64,000 nucleotides of DNA, from positions 1 through 64,000 of the forward strand of contig CAYRFQ010000013.1 in assembly GCA_964423615.1 (NCBI GenBank). Reading direction: 5' to 3'. Each line of letters begins with the position of its first letter. Position 1 is the stretch's first letter. This DNA comes from CAYRFQ01 sp964423615. Its GTDB lineage: Bacteria; Planctomycetota; Planctomycetia; Gemmatales; Gemmataceae. The notes beneath the pieces are model-generated. The model was not told the DNA's origin. It did not search any database and saw only the letters and a program-made list of their open reading frames with translations. The translations under genes and the position numbers were made by a program. Of the stretch, positions 63,945-64,000 are shown in pieces.

Positions 63945-64000
63945 GGAGGAGGTCTTGAAAAGATTCACTCAGGGCTTGGAGTTGTTGGTCGTTTTGTTGG
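63925..64000 (-). CDS. possible C-terminus of a gene entering from the right
   Basis: A minus-strand frame enters from the right edge and ends with TAA at 63927-63925, giving about 24 residues rich in Gln, Leu and Pro (QQNDQQLQALSESF...LLPLQPPQ). It resembles a low-complexity protein tail. There is too little to identify. Confidence 0.35.
   Translation of the reverse strand, partial: QQNDQQLQALSESFQDLLPLQPPQ

Noticed and set aside
1..64000. CRISPR array or prophage
   Set aside because: No regularly spaced direct repeats with unique spacers and no phage structural or integrase gene was seen.

Overview
This window looks like chromosomal DNA from a planctomycete, most likely a member of or relative of the Gemmataceae. 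The taxonomic signals are gene families: a DUF1549/DUF1553 protein (23748-26261), a DUF1592/1588/1585 cytochrome-like protein paired with a DUF1552 protein (31924-35823), a TIGR02996-type N-terminus on a leucine-rich protein (39782-41248), a WD40-fused Ser/Thr kinase, an ECF sigma factor translationally coupled to a second kinase, and a surface protein with the 'LED-LAPS'-like N-terminal motif seen on planctomycete exported proteins. Genes lie on both strands in short operons separated by unusually long gaps. I see no rRNA, tRNA, CRISPR array, prophage or intact insertion sequence.

Layout. 1-15.3 kb is almost all minus strand: a GNAT acetyltransferase, GlgC (glycogen synthesis), a metallophosphoesterase, a plus-strand secreted TraB/GumN-like protein, the WD40 kinase, a BtuF-like corrinoid-binding protein, a double glycosyltransferase with a neighbouring Wzx-type flippase (surface glycan export), TsaE (tRNA t6A) and a DAHP synthase (aromatic amino acids). 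15.8-23.2 kb holds a 1137-residue membrane protein of unknown role, a 7Fe ferredoxin, an arginase-fold ureohydrolase and three small envelope proteins. 23.7-29.6 kb has the DUF1549/DUF1553 protein, an ATP-grasp protein, a three-gene minus-strand group (helical-repeat protein, Rieske protein, c-type cytochrome) and a stand-alone ribosomal protein bS18. 30.1-38.3 kb has a polytopic membrane protein, the DUF1552/DUF1592 pair and a cyclic-nucleotide-domain patatin phospholipase.

39-51.5 kb is a signalling-rich region: the TIGR02996 protein, a four-PAS hybrid histidine kinase, a small sigma-region-2-like protein, a Cadherin/PKD-type surface protein, and an ECF sigma factor overlapping an atypical Ser/Thr kinase by 4 bp. 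52.3-64 kb is metabolic and informational: a sugar epimerase-like SDR, an aldehyde dehydrogenase, a TrmJ-like methyltransferase overlapping a cyclic-phosphate receiver gene tail to tail, an HpcH/HpaI aldolase, a sigma/anti-sigma/secreted-protein group, RlmN, and a two-gene unit of unknown function.

The least explained content is in the gaps: a dispersed palindromic repeat family (copies near 4.8, 11.8, 20.5 and 39.5 kb), an apparent 157-bp MITE with 21-bp terminal repeats and a TTAG duplication (61841-61997) abutting a perfect 29-bp inverted repeat, and several other long hairpins. Protein identities are from motif recognition; no database search was run. Start sites were chosen from Shine-Dalgarno spacing and family N-termini where these were visible.
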